Source: Pohlia nutans (taxonomy: Eukaryota > Streptophyta > Bryopsida > Bryales > Mniaceae). From it: a stretch of 64,000 bases of DNA. The position numbers and the translations under genes are program-made. The notes under the pieces are model-generated. The model had not been told where the DNA came from. It saw nothing but the letters and a program-made list of their open reading frames with translations, and did not search any database. This document shows positions 35,440 through 45,177 of the stretch, in pieces (the stretch's first letter is position 1; every line of letters begins with the position of its first letter). Location of the stretch: positions 364,650 to 428,649 of the forward strand of contig CM040104.1 in NCBI GenBank assembly GCA_022496805.1. Reading direction: 5' to 3'.

Positions 35440-36450
35440 TCAAGGCCTTGCTCCACCCGGTCGGCCTCCCTCCGGGTCCTCCCTCGTCTTCTGCCGCTCC
35501 TCCCGTTGCGGCGTGGCACCACCCGGTTGTCCTTCTCCCGGGCGGTCCTCCTTTTTCTTTCTTCCCTCTTCCAGAATGACCCTAGCGCCACTCGGTTGCT
35601 CCCACGCTGGATCTTCCCTTTCCTTCCAACGTTCCTCTCGGATGCTCCCTCTGTCCGATTGGGGTGTCCTGGGTCGCTCTCTTCTCACCGGGTGGGCCAT
35701 TTCCCTCTCCTCCAGTTGCGGTGCATGCCTTGGCCGGTTCCCTGCTTCGCCCGGATGCGCTGCCTTCCTCTTGGCCGGACTTCTCTCCCCCGGAATCGGA
35801 GGAATCTCCAACCTCTTCTTCTCCTGGTCCGAGATGCATCTGTGCTTCTCGTACAGGTGAAAGAGGAAAGGGGCAAGAGCGCATCCCTTCTTACTCCCGA
35901 GACTCGTTGCCATCCGTCTGGCAATCCGGTGCACCAAGAAGCCCCAGTTGATCTTCTTCTGGTAATGCTGCGCGGAGAGAATGCCCTTCGCCAGCGTGAC
36001 CATGAGGGTGGTAGGCTTCTCCGGATTGAGGATGGGCACCACGTATTCCAGAAGACGCTGCTCCCGGGGATTCAGGCAATCCGACACCTTAAATCCGTCG
36101 TGATCCGAGAAGAAGCTGAAGCGCTTGTTCACCCCGTCCGAGTCTCCATTGTTGCCCGGTTCCAGGTCCTGGTCTGTCTCCGGGAAGCCGTACGTGTATC
36201 GCCAGTGCTCCCGGGTCCAATTCCCATACTGCGCCCGGATGTAGCTGGACCGGAAGGCTGGCGCCATAGCTCCGCCCTCAATCTCCGCCAACATCCTTGC
36301 GTCCTGCACATCCCACACCCTGCAAAAGAGCCCTATGCATCCTATGGTCGTGAGATCCGTGACCAAGTCCTCAAAATCCTCCGACTGCTGTGGAATGGCC
36401 GGAATCACTCTCTTCTCCGGGATTTTGGACCCTAACTCCCAACGCGCCAT
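35440..36450 (-). CDS. Gag-like protein, best-preserved copy (B)
   Basis: The start is MARWELGSKIPEKR at 36,450 by conservation with copies A and C. The frame is open for 336 codons through all shared blocks (EDFEDLVTDL, WDVQDARM, GGAMAPAF, WTREHWRYTYGFPE, LLEYVVPILNPEKPTT, WGFLVHR, KKGCALAPFLFHLYEKHRC, IPPIPGERSPAKRK) and into the Arg/Glu/Pro-rich tail (HPVRRERPRTPQSDRGSI), ending PGGARP. This copy shows that the PAKKK/tail junction is a continuous frame, so copies A and C are frameshifted there. Function unknown; a structural, gag-like role is inferred from layout only. Confidence 0.7.
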   Translation of the reverse strand: MARWELGSKIPEKRVIPAIPQQSEDFEDLVTDLTTIGCIGLFCRVWDVQDARMLAEIEGGAMAPAFRSSYIRAQYGNWTREHWRYTYGFPETDQDLEPGNNGDSDGVNKRFSFFSDHDGFKVSDCLNPREQRLLEYVVPILNPEKPTTLMVTLAKGILSAQHYQKKINWGFLVHRIARRMATSLGSKKGCALAPFLFHLYEKHRCISDQEKKRLEIPPIPGERSPAKRKAAHPGEAGNRPRHAPQLEEREMAHPVRRERPRTPQSDRGSIREERWKEREDPAWEQPSGARVILEEGRKKKEDRPGEGQPGGATPQREERQKTREDPEGGRPGGARP

Positions 36451-37129
36451 AGCCGCTGCCTCCGGATGCACCTCTCTCCTCCTCCGTAAATTGCGTGCTT
36501 CTCTCTCTCCGAGTGCGCTCTCTCTCTCTTCCATGATGTGCGCCTAACTTCCTGGAGTCCTCCTGCCTCACTCCCCGGGTGCGCACTCCCTCCCTTCCGT
36601 GAACTCCGCCTAATTTCCTGGTGCTCACTCTCTGAGTGCTCACCCTTCTCCAACTCCAATCGCACACTGTTTTCTCTACCCGGGCGCTCACTCTTCTCAA
36701 TTTCCGGGCGCTCACTCTCTTCTATGTCTGAGCGCTCTCTGTTCTCTCCCTCCGGACGCACACTGTGAACCCTAACACTATCCGGAAACACAAAACAGGG
36801 TGCGCGAGGAGGGCTGGAGGAACCGGGGAGGAATGAATAGTGAGCCGCCCAATTTTAGGCGGCCCAATTCAAAAATTGGACATCGTAGCCGGGTCCGTCA
36901 GGGGCCCGTCCCCCGATGTCCAATTTCCTATCCGGTTTCCTGCCCGGTCCGCCGCCATTCCTAGTTCCGTAGCAAACACTTAAGCGCGCGTGAGAGCACC
37001 ACTCTCTCCAAATTAATAAAAAGGCCATCATAGACGCTACTTCTCCTATTTATGGCGGCTGGGGCTACCCCTTACTGCCCTAAAAACCCTAACTGCCCGT
37101 TTTTGAATAAAACGAGGTTCGACAAACTT

Positions 37130-38090
37130 TATAAACTGTTCCTACCTTGTTCACTTCCTCTAGAATGCGCTTTCACTTTGTACCACATGGAAGTACTTTC
37201 TCAACCACCTTTTTTCCTTTCATTATGCCGCTTGTTTTTGTGTGTGTTCTATGCGGCATTGCATCTGCCGTTGACGACAAAATCATGGACATTGTCTGTG
37301 TGGCCTGTGGAGTGCTACTTGAAATCTTCTTCTTCCCGAGGGTTCCATGATGTTGAGGTCGCCGACTACTGGCGGCATAGTTCTGATACCGATAAAAGTC
37401 AGTTTTTGATACGCAGTGGATCAAACGCCATGCGTGCATACATTCCATCTTCCCTTCCACAACACACTCTTTTAGATGTGTTTGGTATGTAGTGAAAGTT
37501 TCTATGCACGGAAAGTTTCATACTATCTTTTGACTTCGAGTCAGAGTGATGCATTTCATAACGCAAGGTCTCCACCATTGCGTGGTTGAATTGACTCAAG
37601 CATTGCCGCTTGCAACAAGCAGTTTGTAATGTCTCACGAATTGACTGTTTCTGTACGAGATTGTCTTTTCGCGACATTTCATGGGGTTGTGCATGTCGCA
37701 ATGATGAGTATTGACGACTTCCCCTGCGATCACCCAATTTAGCTGCTTTCATTTTAATATCTTCGTTGAATTTGCGTTCATGGTTGTAAAGACTGACTCC
37801 TTTAAATAGTGTGAACTTTGTAGACCACCTGCGAAGGGTGCGAGTTTCCAATGAGGCACCCACTATAATACTTCGCAAACCACAACCCCTCCAAACTCCT
37901 CTCCTAGAGGTGATCTACCATCAATAGACTGCCACGGTTTTGCAAACTCCATATACGCCGATGCCACACACATTCCAATATTGTAGACTAGTTGTACTTT
38001 CTTCTTACACCAATCCTCTCTGCAAATACCTTTGCAACTAGGGATTGGCATATCTTCATCCGGAATGTGATACACCTCATCTGGGTACAT
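37130..38090 (-). pseudogene. E4 DUF7869-like gene, N-terminal third (cut off by copy B)
   Basis: From 38,090: CREDWCKKKVQLVYNIG, FAKPWQSIDGRSPLGEEF, then QKQSIRETLQTACCKRQCL, FNHAMVETLRYEMHH, SKRVCCGRE followed in another frame by VCMHAWRLIHCVSKTDFYRY, KKVVEKVLPCGTK, a TGA in place of an expected Trp, and ILEEVNKVGTVYK running into the copy B target site. The VC..AW..IH.VS...F..YK block matches the E5 gene (VCENAWYIIHGVSRSAYHVY). The gene is therefore one unit split by 4.36 kb. Confidence 0.7.
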
Positions 38091-39031
38091 TCACAGTAAC
38101 ACAACCCAAGGAAATTGTAACCTGTGATTAATTTAATGGATTGTTAAGCAATAATCTTATCATATGAATTGAAAATGCAATATAAATTAGTAACAACATA
38201 TAATATATGTCAGTATACAATATACTAAAGTTTGACGATGTTTGGGAAGGTATAAGTACTCCAAAACGACTAAAATATAGTCGTAACCAGTCGCTAATAA
38301 CGACTAAGACATGCTAAAATGTTCAAAATATGTTGCAAAATGTCCTTAAATTTTTCTAATATCTACATAAATTAAAGATATTATTTTCTAAGCACTCATC
38401 AAGAGTCGCTATAATCGGGCGGGGTTGGGTCGTGTTACTCTGAATGCACCCATCTGCATCTTCTACGTCAAGGTCAACTCCCTGTAAAGCACAACGGGTA
38501 TTGATCATAGCTGCATTCATATACGGACTATATGCACAGTAGAGGATATTTTAGTGCTGAACTTATACACGGATAGTGCCCATCTAAAAGAACTCAAGCC
38601 CTCCAGCAATTCTGCTGCCACATTGAAGGTGAGGAAAATACAGATTAAAGATCCACATTTGGTTCAACATTCTTACCACATCACTGTAATCAGAATCACT
38701 ATCCATCATTGTTCAACTTCGGCGACGTGCCGGCACAACGCGGCCAAAGAAACAGTTGATCATAAATATGTCCCAACATTTTTAGTGTTGTACATATTAA
38801 TCCCCACATTAGATTTGAGGATTACCTAGAAACACTAACCAGTAGTCCATTGCCCACTGGACACTTATCCATTTTCTGATTGATGACACATCGATTAGTT
38901 GACTTACAATATGAAGAGCCTTAAGTTTGATGCCGGGTTTTTTAAAACCCTTTTCATGTCCACCGGGAGTTTGGAGAATGCATTTCGTCGTGCGCCTTTT
39001 GTGTGCTATCAACATTATTTGTTTCCTTAGA
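38091..39031. other. E4 5' flank, no gene recognised
   Basis: AT-rich DNA. A short motif set (CGACTAAAATATAGTCG at about 38,268 and CGACTAAGAC nearby) resembles the palindrome style of the other elements but is not repeated enough to call an array. A short plus-strand frame (38,554-38,829) shows no known features. Confidence 0.45.
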
Positions 39032-39190
39032 CAGAATCCTGCGTAAGACGCTACCAATTCTGATTCCTGCGTGAGACGCCACCAATTCGGATTCCTGCGT
39101 GAGACGCTACCAATTCTGATTCCTGCATGAGACGCTACCAATTCTGATTCCTGCGTGAAAGGCTACCAAAATCAGTAGGAAGCGTCTCGC
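39032..39190. repeat. 28-bp minisatellite with an inverted end
   Basis: Five units with a 28-bp period (CCTGCG at 39,038, then 39,066, 39,094, 39,122, 39,150), consensus AGACGCTACCAATTCTGATT plus CCTGCGTG. The array is followed by an inverted partial unit at 39,168-39,190 (AATCAGTAGGAAGCGTCTCG). The inverted end can pair with the array to form a hairpin. Confidence 0.9.
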
Positions 39191-39218
39191 TCTGTTGATC
39201 ATACCAATGTTTACACTG

Positions 39219-39240
39219 CCAGTAGTCAACTTACCATTGG
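39219..39240. repeat. E6-type palindrome, isolated
   Basis: CCAGTAGTCAAC followed by TTACCATTGG; it is the same motif as 62,048-62,069. It sits just beyond the 28-bp minisatellite, whose inverted end (AGTAGGAAGCGTCTCGC) also resembles AGTAAGAAGCCTCTCGC at about 62,088. It suggests a fragment of an E6-type element end here. Confidence 0.6.
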
Positions 39241-39299
39241 CTGCACTGCCCTCGGGATATGATAACGCTACGAATTACTATGTACTCGTACAAGTTCTG

Positions 39300-41520
39300 T
39301 ATAGCGTACGTACTCACCACCATAATTATTTCAACTATATACGGTAATTAAAATATCACAACAAATTCCAATTTCTTTCAGCAGTATAAAGATTGAGTAT
39401 CAAGCATAAAGAAATGTACGACTCACAAAAAATACGTTGAGGCCGATGGTCAGCAACTTGTCCGTGTCAATCTCAGTGCACAATCAATGGACATTTCTAT
39501 GAAGTGAACCAATGGAAACTCTGCCAAAAAACAACCTTGAGCTTTTGATAGCAACACAAACCATGACCCTTCGTGCGTGCAATTATTCTATAATCGCGTG
39601 TGGATCTGGACTAGAACAAAAATTGTAAGATCCTATCCAAAATGCGAATAGAACACAAGCAGCCATGGTACGCTTGAACTAGGAGAAATCCAGACATTGC
39701 AAAAGAACGAGGAAGAGATTACAAAACCAAGAGACTGGAACAAGGGCATTGTGTAGAAACCTATGCGTACCCGGTATTGGCCGACCTCCATGCGCTGCAA
39801 TAGACAATCTCAGTGCGCCGCAATCGACGAGCTCTGCACGTGCGTCGCAATGGACACGCTCCATGTGCAAAATGGACAAGCTCGTGGTACGCAATCATAC
39901 AACGAAGAGAACCACAAATTGAGCGCAAAATGGACAGGCTCAGTGCGGCGCACTCAGACAGCAAATAGTGCCACCTCCGTGCGCCGCAAGCAGACAACGA
40001 AGAGAACCACACGCGAGGCGCAGATCACAAATGACAACCCTGTGGCCGGCTCGGAGGAACTGGGCCCTCCGTTTACACTCACCTTCATCTGAAGGTGTGG
40101 GTGGTCCGAGGTGGCACATTGGCTGCGCGGGCGGGCATGGCGGCTGGCTTTTATTTCGCTTCTGGGGGGGCCTCTTTTGGCAGCCTTTTTGACACAACAT
40201 TGTAGCAGCATCCATGTCCATACATCCATACCCAGTTCTTCATGTGCATACATGCTTGTAGCATCATTATAACACATTGCAACACAATACCAACCAGAAT
40301 GGTTTTTTCCTCTATTTTAAGTAGAAAATCCACTATTTTGCTTTCATTCTTTTCCAACTTTTTTTATATACATTGTAGTTTACTAGTTTACTATCGAATA
40401 ATTGGTAATTTTTTTTATATTGGGACTCTTTGGAATCTATTGCTAGTATACATTCAACGGCAAATTCTATACATGTTGTAGACATTCTATACAGTAAAAT
40501 AAAGGAAAATATATAACTTATTACCTCAGTTGGTGACATTAGCAATTATTTAGGGCTTATTGCTACAACGTAACTTATTGCTACAACGTAGGGCTTAACC
40601 ATTAAATGACAGAAGGAGTAAGGATAAAACCCAAATGTGTTGTAAAATGTTACTCCTATAACTTTGATGAAAAAGGAAGTTTGGTGGAACAAGAGAAAAT
40701 GAGAAGCATAATGTTCAAAATTTATCTGTATATTCAATCAACCAAAAATAGTTTCAGATACTAGTATAATGAGAATAGAAGCATTTTTTCATTTTAGATT
40801 CACGAAAAAGTTGGGGTGTTTTAACTTTATTGGAGTTGGTGTTTTAACTGTCCGAATTCAACACTGTTTTTAATGATTTGTTATAAAATGGTCGATGAAA
40901 AACGGAAATGGAGTTGATGTACAAAGCAAAGTTGTAAATGTCAATGACTGTGAAGATAACATTTGTACAGTCGGATTCATCATATTTAATATTACTATTT
41001 TTAAATTAATTTTGCAAGGGTTTCACTTGAAATTCAATTATAGATCCATGATTAACACAATTTTTTATTTTAATATTGTAATGAAATTGGAAAAACATGC
41101 ACTACAAGATGGTATGGTTTCCATTATTTGATTCTACTTATCATGATACATTGTTCGACCGTTGAAATTAGAGAATAGACGTTGTATGAAGATTTTGCAC
41201 CATCAAGAACTTTGAAAGTTGAGTGTTCTAAATACAAAGGGTTTCTCAAAGATGTTCCAATCACATGAGTTTTAGGATTTCTTCGCTTTCATTTATAACT
41301 TACGTGTAAACATGACTTTTATTTACCTTAAATATTTTTTTTCCAATTCCAATTGTCAAAAAATATATTTATACAATACTTTCAATATGATTGGAACATA
41401 TTTTAAACATTCATGAATTTTATCATGCCCACTAATTGACAAAAAATAATAGCACAAAAATATAATTATCATAGAAGGAACTACATAAAAACATAATGAA
41501 AACGAATGATCAAATGGAGT
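39300..41520. other. Noncoding stretch with a decayed minisatellite
   Basis: No gene is supportable. 39,791-40,005 contains five or six loose repeats of a GCGCCGCAAT..GACAAGCTC-like unit of about 35 bp; its CACCTCCGTGCGCCGCA segment recurs at about 61,068. From 40,200 to 41,520 the DNA is AT-rich without structure that I can name. Confidence 0.5.
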
Positions 41521-41521
41521 A

Positions 41522-41661
41522 AAAATCACGTGTGACTATTGTCGCTAACCTCCAAAACAATGGTTAGTGACGTCAGTCACACTTGATTTTAAATTCGATG
41601 TCATGTGTGAAGAATGCCATTAACTATTTTTAGAGCTAGTGGCATTATTCACGCGTGATGT
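41522..41661. repeat. Two adjacent imperfect hairpins (MITE-like)
   Basis: The first, 41,522-41,589, has arms AAAATCA..GTGACTATTGTCGCTAACC and GGTTAGTGACGTCAGTCAC..TGATTTT around an 11-bp loop. The second, 41,598-41,661, has arms GATGTCATGTGTGAAGAATG and GGCATTATTCACGCGTGATG (imperfect) around a short loop. Pairing is about 80-85 percent by eye. They could be two small foldback elements or one compound element. Confidence 0.7.
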
Positions 41662-41933
41662 TTAATATAAAATGCCTAGATATAAGAATTATTTTCAAAG
41701 TCACCTTCACTTTTAATAAGATAAACTTATATTTAACTAATTATGGACAATTGTGCTAATTATGGACAAATTCATACAATTTATGACGGTGAAATATGTC
41801 CCAAAATTGTAGATAAAGCCCAAAATGAGGAAGCAAAAATTGGAAAACACTTGAATATGAAGAAATTATGAACACATTCACCAAATGTATCGGTGGCCCG
41901 CCAACACATTTTCCATAGAAACCAAGCCCATTA

Positions 41934-42300
41934 AAACAATTAATGTAGAGAAAAGTAAGGCAAACAAGTCAAAGAAAAGAGTCGAAGGGCCTACGACACA
42001 ATTATTACTAAATTAACCTATATCCTAAACCTTAGGCAAACAACTAATGTAGAGAAAACTAAGGCAAACAAGACAAAGAAAAGTGTCGGCCGGCCTACGA
42101 CACAATTATTACTAAACTAACCTATACCCTAAACCCTAAACCCTAAACCCTAAACCGTAGACCCTAAACCCTAGACAAACAATTAATGTAGAAAAACTAA
42201 GGCAAACAAGTCAAAGAAAAGAGTCGGCCGGCCTACGACACAATTATTACTAAATTAACCTATACCCTAAACCCTAAACCCCGAGACCCTAAAACAGTAA
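41934..42300. repeat. Tandem units of about 120-140 bp with interstitial telomere repeats
   Basis: Three units share AATTAATGTAGA.AAA.TAAGGCAAACAAG, AAAGAAAAG(A/T)GTCG, GGCCTACGACACAATTATTA and ACCTATA(T)CCTAAAC. The unit ends are expanded into CCCTAAA runs at 42,127-42,172 and 42,263-42,296. Two units contain GTCGGCCGGCCTACGAC (42,085-42,101 and 42,223-42,239), close to the E5 palindrome. Confidence 0.85.
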
Positions 42301-42599
42301 ACAATGGGAAAGAGATCACTCCAATAAAATCCAATTCAGGGAATACATGAATGCAAACACAGGCCACATCAATCATACGATTAAAATTCATTTGGAAAAG
42401 GAAATTCCCTCAAAGAATGAATTGATGTCTGTAGAACTCCAGAAGCAGCACAGCCCAATTCAAATATGACGGACAACATGATCAGCAACGACCAGATTGA
42501 AAGACTGTGAAAGAGGTATCGGACGGCAGCCGATACAGAGATACACAGATGAGAACTAAAGGCAAAGCAAAAGGCCGAAACATAACCAGTATGCTAGAC

Positions 42600-43030
42600 G
42601 TATCGGCTGACAACCGACATCGGTAGTATTACAAAATATTCATAAAACAAATGTACATGCTCCTGACCAGTGAGCAAAAGACACAAAGATGGCCAACAAA
42701 ATACACACACTACTTCATAACATGAAAATTCTAAAACCTAGGTGCCAAAACATTCGAAATACTACTATGAGGAGGGCGAAACTTTTGTCTGCCCTAACCG
42801 AAAGCCAGCCGCTAAATTTCAAAATCATCCGCCAAACGAAATATGTTCGAGGTGGTGCCTATAAGAAACTAGAGGTATTGGCTAGCAGCCGACATCAGTA
42901 GTATTACTATATATTCATAAAAAAAATGTACATGCTCCTAACCAGTGAGCAAAGGCCACCAAGCTGGCCAACAAAATACATACACTACTTCACAACAGCA
43001 AAATTAAAAAACCTTGATGCCTCAAAATTC
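42600..43030. repeat. Tandem duplication of about 275 bp at the E5 left side
   Basis: 42,600-42,760 and 42,875-43,030 share a leading E5 palindrome, ATCNGTAGTATTAC, AAATGTACATGCTCCT(G/A)ACC, AGTGAGCAAA, GCCAACAAAATACA and CACTACTTCA. They are direct copies with about 10-15 percent divergence by eye. Confidence 0.85.
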
Positions 43031-43145
43031 GCAATACTGGTATGAGCAGGGCAAAACTCTTGCACGCGCAATCCCGAAACCAACCAGTCGTATCCCAAAA
43101 TCAAACGCCAGATGAGTAATCCGGGAGGTGCTGGCAATGTGAATT

Positions 43146-43613
43146 CTAAGCTTGGCCGTTGCTCCCCACCGATGCGGTATCCGAAGCTCCTGCCTCATCG
43201 TTCTGCTCCGTGATGTAGAGAGATGTATCCGATGATATCTCAATGACTTCGTTCCTCGTTCTTTTAGGCGCTGATGTCCAAGAACAATCGCAGAATTCAA
43301 GGAGCACGCATCCGCAAGCCTGGTATATCATCAGCACGGCCTGAAGCATATCTAAGGATGGGCGATTCACAAGGTCAGAAACATCATCCCATGCAATGTC
43401 AGAATGAGCCTCCAGACGTGCCTTCTCTAGAGTATAGTTGTAGTTCCAGTGCCAGGGCTCGCCACTAACAAGCCCTTGCAACAATGGATGAGGAGGAAGA
43501 CGATCAGCTGCATCAGAATTGTAGACAAACCACAGGTATCCAGTCAATGCAACCCGAGTCCCTGGATGAAGAGGCAGAGGTGGCTCAGCTTGGGGAGGGA
43601 GTCTAGAGTCCAT
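43146..43613 (-). CDS. Hypothetical 155-residue protein of E5
   Basis: The start at 43,613 (MDSRLPPQAEPPLPLHPGTR) is preferred over an upstream Met because the upstream peptide is a hydrophobic run of low-complexity origin. The frame is intact to the TAA at 43,146. A compact middle part (RVALTGYLWFVYNSDAADRL, GEPWHWNYNYTLEKARLEA, DLVNRPSLDMLQAVLMIYQA) could be a small folded domain, followed by a basic TSAPKRTRNE and an acidic Ser-rich tail. I do not recognise the family. Same strand as the DUF7869-like gene and about 1.6 kb downstream. Confidence 0.5.
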   Translation of the reverse strand: MDSRLPPQAEPPLPLHPGTRVALTGYLWFVYNSDAADRLPPHPLLQGLVSGEPWHWNYNYTLEKARLEAHSDIAWDDVSDLVNRPSLDMLQAVLMIYQACGCVLLEFCDCSWTSAPKRTRNEVIEISSDTSLYITEQNDEAGASDTASVGSNGQA

Positions 43614-44517
43614 GGAGATGGCTACGCAGATGATGCAAAGATATGGAGGAGGCCAGATGATGAACAACAGAAGCAAGGGAGGTGATTGAGGAAGGGAATG
43701 CAGTGAATGGTGAAGGAGAAGGAACTCACACATCCAGATATAAAAATATTGGAAGAGGGGAGCTCACACTTCAAATCAATTGCACTCTCATGTGAGCCGC
43801 CATTCTACACAAAGTACGTAGATTATCCTACAGTAGGCTATGTACGTAGCCCTCTCAATTGCATGCATTCACAAAGACGGCTAATAATTGTCCCCGATTG
43901 TATTCAATTGCAGATCTAATTCCCAAAATTCATCATAGACAATTATACATATGAAATCTCAGTACTACACATCGATAACTGAGAGTAAATAAAAAAAGAA
44001 ATAAATTATCTTTGATTCTGGTAAGACTGGCTGATAGACAAGGTTAATATTAGTGGACAATAATGGGCCACTATTTTAGTCAATTTCAAATACAATTATA
44101 CATTTTGGAATGACCTATTAAATCCCAAAGTTCTTCAAATACAATTGTACACATAATATATAAGACAGAGGGAAATTAGATGATTAAAATTATTGATTAA
44201 TGCACTTCCTGTGATTGTTTAAAGAACTTCTATTACAACTAATCAACAAATAATCTAAATGGCTATAATGATAAGTCAACGATAGAGTTAATGCAAGACA
44301 ACATTCATACAATACAAAAATCAAAACATTCCTTTGAATTGCAGATTAGAAAAACCTCAGTGAGTGGCAAGGCAATCGGCCAACAGAGGTAGGTTACCAT
44401 ATTAAGGTTGAAAGGGGCAGAAGGTCGACAAAGAACAGAACCAGGCCAAAAGGGTATCGGCCGGCGGCCGACACTTGGTAGTTGGTATCTGTGCATCATC
44501 GTCATTGTCTCAATCCA

Positions 44518-44720
44518 TTACGACGCATGCAGTCTCCAAATTAGCCAGAGCAGCTGCGACGGAGGCAACGAGGATAACGAGAGTAGCTGGAGGCCCCTTC
44601 TTTTCATGCAAAAGCACCCGGTGAGAGAACATAACACTAAGAACAAGAACAACATGAGGAAGATAATGTTCATTCTACATTGTCTCCAGCCAAAGTAAAC
44701 GTTGTCCTGTACAAATCTCC
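44518..44720 (-). pseudogene. Duplicated terminal-exon fragment of the E5 DUF7869-like gene
   Basis: Minus-strand reading gives LPHVVLVLSVMFSHR, EKKGPPATLVILVASVAAAL and NLETACVVMD. This parallels the intact C-terminus at 45,178-45,340 (LPQVVNASIVLFSHK, KKGPPATHLILEASVSAAL, NLQAAGAVME). It is a degenerate second copy of the last exon, with an E5 palindrome on each side. Confidence 0.75.
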
Positions 44721-44905
44721 AGCCGATTTGGCCACAGAGAATGATATAGGAGGAAATGAACTCCAAGGCAATGCCGTGCATTACTAAGAGGGGTATCAGC
44801 CGGCAGCCCATAGATAGTCCACCACATAGATTTGCTGAAGAGTCCACTCCACCAAGGGCTCGCACACCGTGGCAACACGCCCCGTCGGATCAATATGTTA
44901 CAAGC

Positions 44906-45168
44906 GTATCGGCTGCCGGCCGATAGGCGAGCACGCCATGACTGCAATCCTCATCAGGTTTAGGCTTATAAGCGTATCGGCTGCCGGCCGATAGGCGAGC
45001 ACGCCATGGCTGCAATCCCCATCAAGTTTAGGCTTATAACCGTATCGGCTGCCAGCCGATAGGTGGCACCAGTACAGACGTATCGGTTGCCGGCCGATAA
45101 GCGAGCACAGCATGGCAGGAATCCCCGTCAGGTCAAAATGTTACAAGCGTATTGGCTGCCGGCCGATA
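44906..45168. repeat. 68-bp tandem units, each headed by an E5 palindrome
   Basis: Palindromes at 44,906, 44,974 and 45,042 are exactly 68 bp apart, and the intervening sequence (AGGCGAGCACGCCATG, TGCAATCC, ATCA(G/A)GTTTAGGCTTATAA) repeats. Further palindromes follow at 45,080 and 45,149. The array lies just beyond the stop of the DUF7869-like gene. Confidence 0.92.
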
Positions 45169-45177
45169 GGCGGCGCC

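Larger units (their letters stand above)
32770..37124 (-). mobile_element. Gag-like TG..CA element, copy B (4,355 bp), inverted
   Basis: On the plus strand it starts TGTCGTAGCAC at 32,770 and ends GGTTCGACA at 37,124. The target duplication AACTT lies at 32,765-32,769 and 37,125-37,129. It is collinear with copy A in reverse orientation over its full length. It was inserted into the E4 DUF7869-like gene: peptide coding on both sides joins when one AACTT is removed. Copies A and B are tail to tail, 3.2 kb apart. Confidence 0.9.

Noticed and set aside
25148..37124. A single 12-kb element with 4.4-kb terminal inverted repeats
   Set aside because: Each copy has its own, different 5-bp target duplication, so they are two independent insertions.
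37052..37492. Plus-strand frame starting in the copy B terminus
   Set aside because: It crosses the element boundary and overlaps the conserved minus-strand DUF7869-like coding sequence.
42127..42296. True chromosome end
   Set aside because: The CCCTAAA runs are short, interrupted, embedded in a larger tandem unit and flanked by element DNA on both sides.
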